Below, piece after piece: positions 42,082 through 42,416 of a stretch of DNA of 42,416 bases; position 1 is the stretch's first letter; every line of letters starts with the position of its first letter. Below the pieces are notes generated by a model that was given only the letters and a program-made list of their open reading frames with translations, did no database searches and was not told where the DNA came from. The position numbers and the translations under genes are program-made. Origin of the DNA: Candidatus Obscuribacter sp. (GTDB lineage Bacteria > Cyanobacteriota > Vampirovibrionia > Obscuribacterales > Obscuribacteraceae); NCBI GenBank assembly GCA_021772095.1, contig JADYXR010000049.1, positions 1-42,416 of the forward strand, read 5' to 3'.

Positions 42082-42416
42082 TTTTCTCTATTTTTCCTGC
42101 CGTTGGAACAGCGACTGCCTGGTAAGGATGGTGGTTGTAAAGAATAGGGATATTGATAATACAGCCAATCCGTGACTATTTGGTTACTTTTTAATGTTCC
42201 CGTTTAATGTTCGCCCGACACTTTAGAATCGAGCCCCACACAATCAGCCTTTCAGGGCACGGCGGTGATAAAATTCGTCCGAATTTCTGACCGCCGGTCC
42301 AGCGCTTTCTACTTAGGTAGTTCGTACTGAAAATTGCACCGAAATTGGAATTGATTCTACTCTTTTTTCAAGAGTCGACGTGTGTTTTGAATAGTTTCCT
42401 CCTGAAGGAGTGTCAG
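42082..42416. other. Upstream region of the giant gene up to the window edge
   Basis: 335 bp with no gene in the window. It holds ATAATA at 42156-42161 (TATTAT on the minus strand, a possible -10 for the giant gene), two direct TTTAATGTTC copies (42190-42199 and 42203-42212), a nested palindrome at 42261-42295, and AAGGAG at 42405-42410 near the edge, which could be the ribosome binding site of a plus-strand gene beginning outside the window. Confidence 0.5.
42261..42295. promoter_or_regulatory. Nested inverted repeat
   Basis: The outer arms GGCGGT/ACCGCC (42261-42266, 42290-42295) enclose inner arms AAATTCG/CGAATTT (42271-42277, 42280-42286) around a 2-base centre, with short unpaired bulges between. 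There is no T-tract, so an operator or leader element for one of the flanking divergent genes is more likely than a terminator. Confidence 0.4.

Noticed and set aside
42399..42410. CTCC-TGAA-GGAG hairpin that could hide the ribosome binding site near the right edge.
   Set aside because: The four-base stem is too short and the following start codon is outside the window, so the idea cannot be evaluated.

Overview
The window looks like chromosomal DNA from an uncultured-type bacterium with roughly even base composition. The best guess is the non-photosynthetic cyanobacterial sister lineage (Melainabacteria/Vampirovibrionia, perhaps the Obscuribacterales). This rests on overall character: large Hanks-type kinases fused to TPR or long disordered tails, TPR-rich secreted proteins, a Gly-rich LEK/FGK-repeat secreted protein and a giant DG-repeat protein, next to ordinary Gram-negative genes such as lnt. 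No rRNA or other definitive marker is present, so the assignment is inference.

Layout. 1-6.7 kb: the end of a LysM-type protein, then a minus-strand cluster reading from the right: secreted TPR protein, Ser/Thr kinase with TPR tail, TadE-like protein. 6.7-12.5 kb: a class-III aminotransferase behind a hairpin-rich leader and with a strong terminator; a two-gene XRE-ImmA/IrrE plus DUF4411 module of toxin-antitoxin type; and a solitary histidine ammonia-lyase. 12.8-16.0 kb: LEK-repeat secreted protein, an NDUFA9-like SDR and a small unknown protein. 16.1-20.9 kb: a predicted pseudokinase (HRD replaced by HGG) divergent from a TadG-like protein that ends in a strong terminator. 20.9-24.4 kb: a minus-strand recA-lnt-SRPBCC cluster. 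24.7-27.4 kb: a Crp/Fnr regulator with a perfect palindrome upstream, two proteins of unknown function and tRNA-Arg(CCG). 27.5-35.0 kb: overlapping addB-addA genes for an AddAB-type recombination nuclease; AddA carries an unusual ~245-residue low-complexity insert containing QLSLF, a match to the beta-clamp-binding consensus. 35.2-37.2 kb: a lipoprotein gene followed by an EamA transporter. 37.5-42.1 kb: one 1526-residue repeat protein.

Themes. DNA repair is well represented (recA, addA, addB). Envelope functions are present (lnt, lipoprotein, two Tad-like proteins, several predicted exported proteins). A kinase-fold protein lies next to a Tad-like gene twice. There is no CRISPR array, insertion sequence, prophage or complete known anti-phage system; the only defence-like module is the XRE-ImmA/IrrE-DUF4411 pair. 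The most interesting leads are the AddA insert, the pseudokinase/Tad pairing, the palindrome and direct repeats around crp and recA, and the giant and LEK-repeat proteins.
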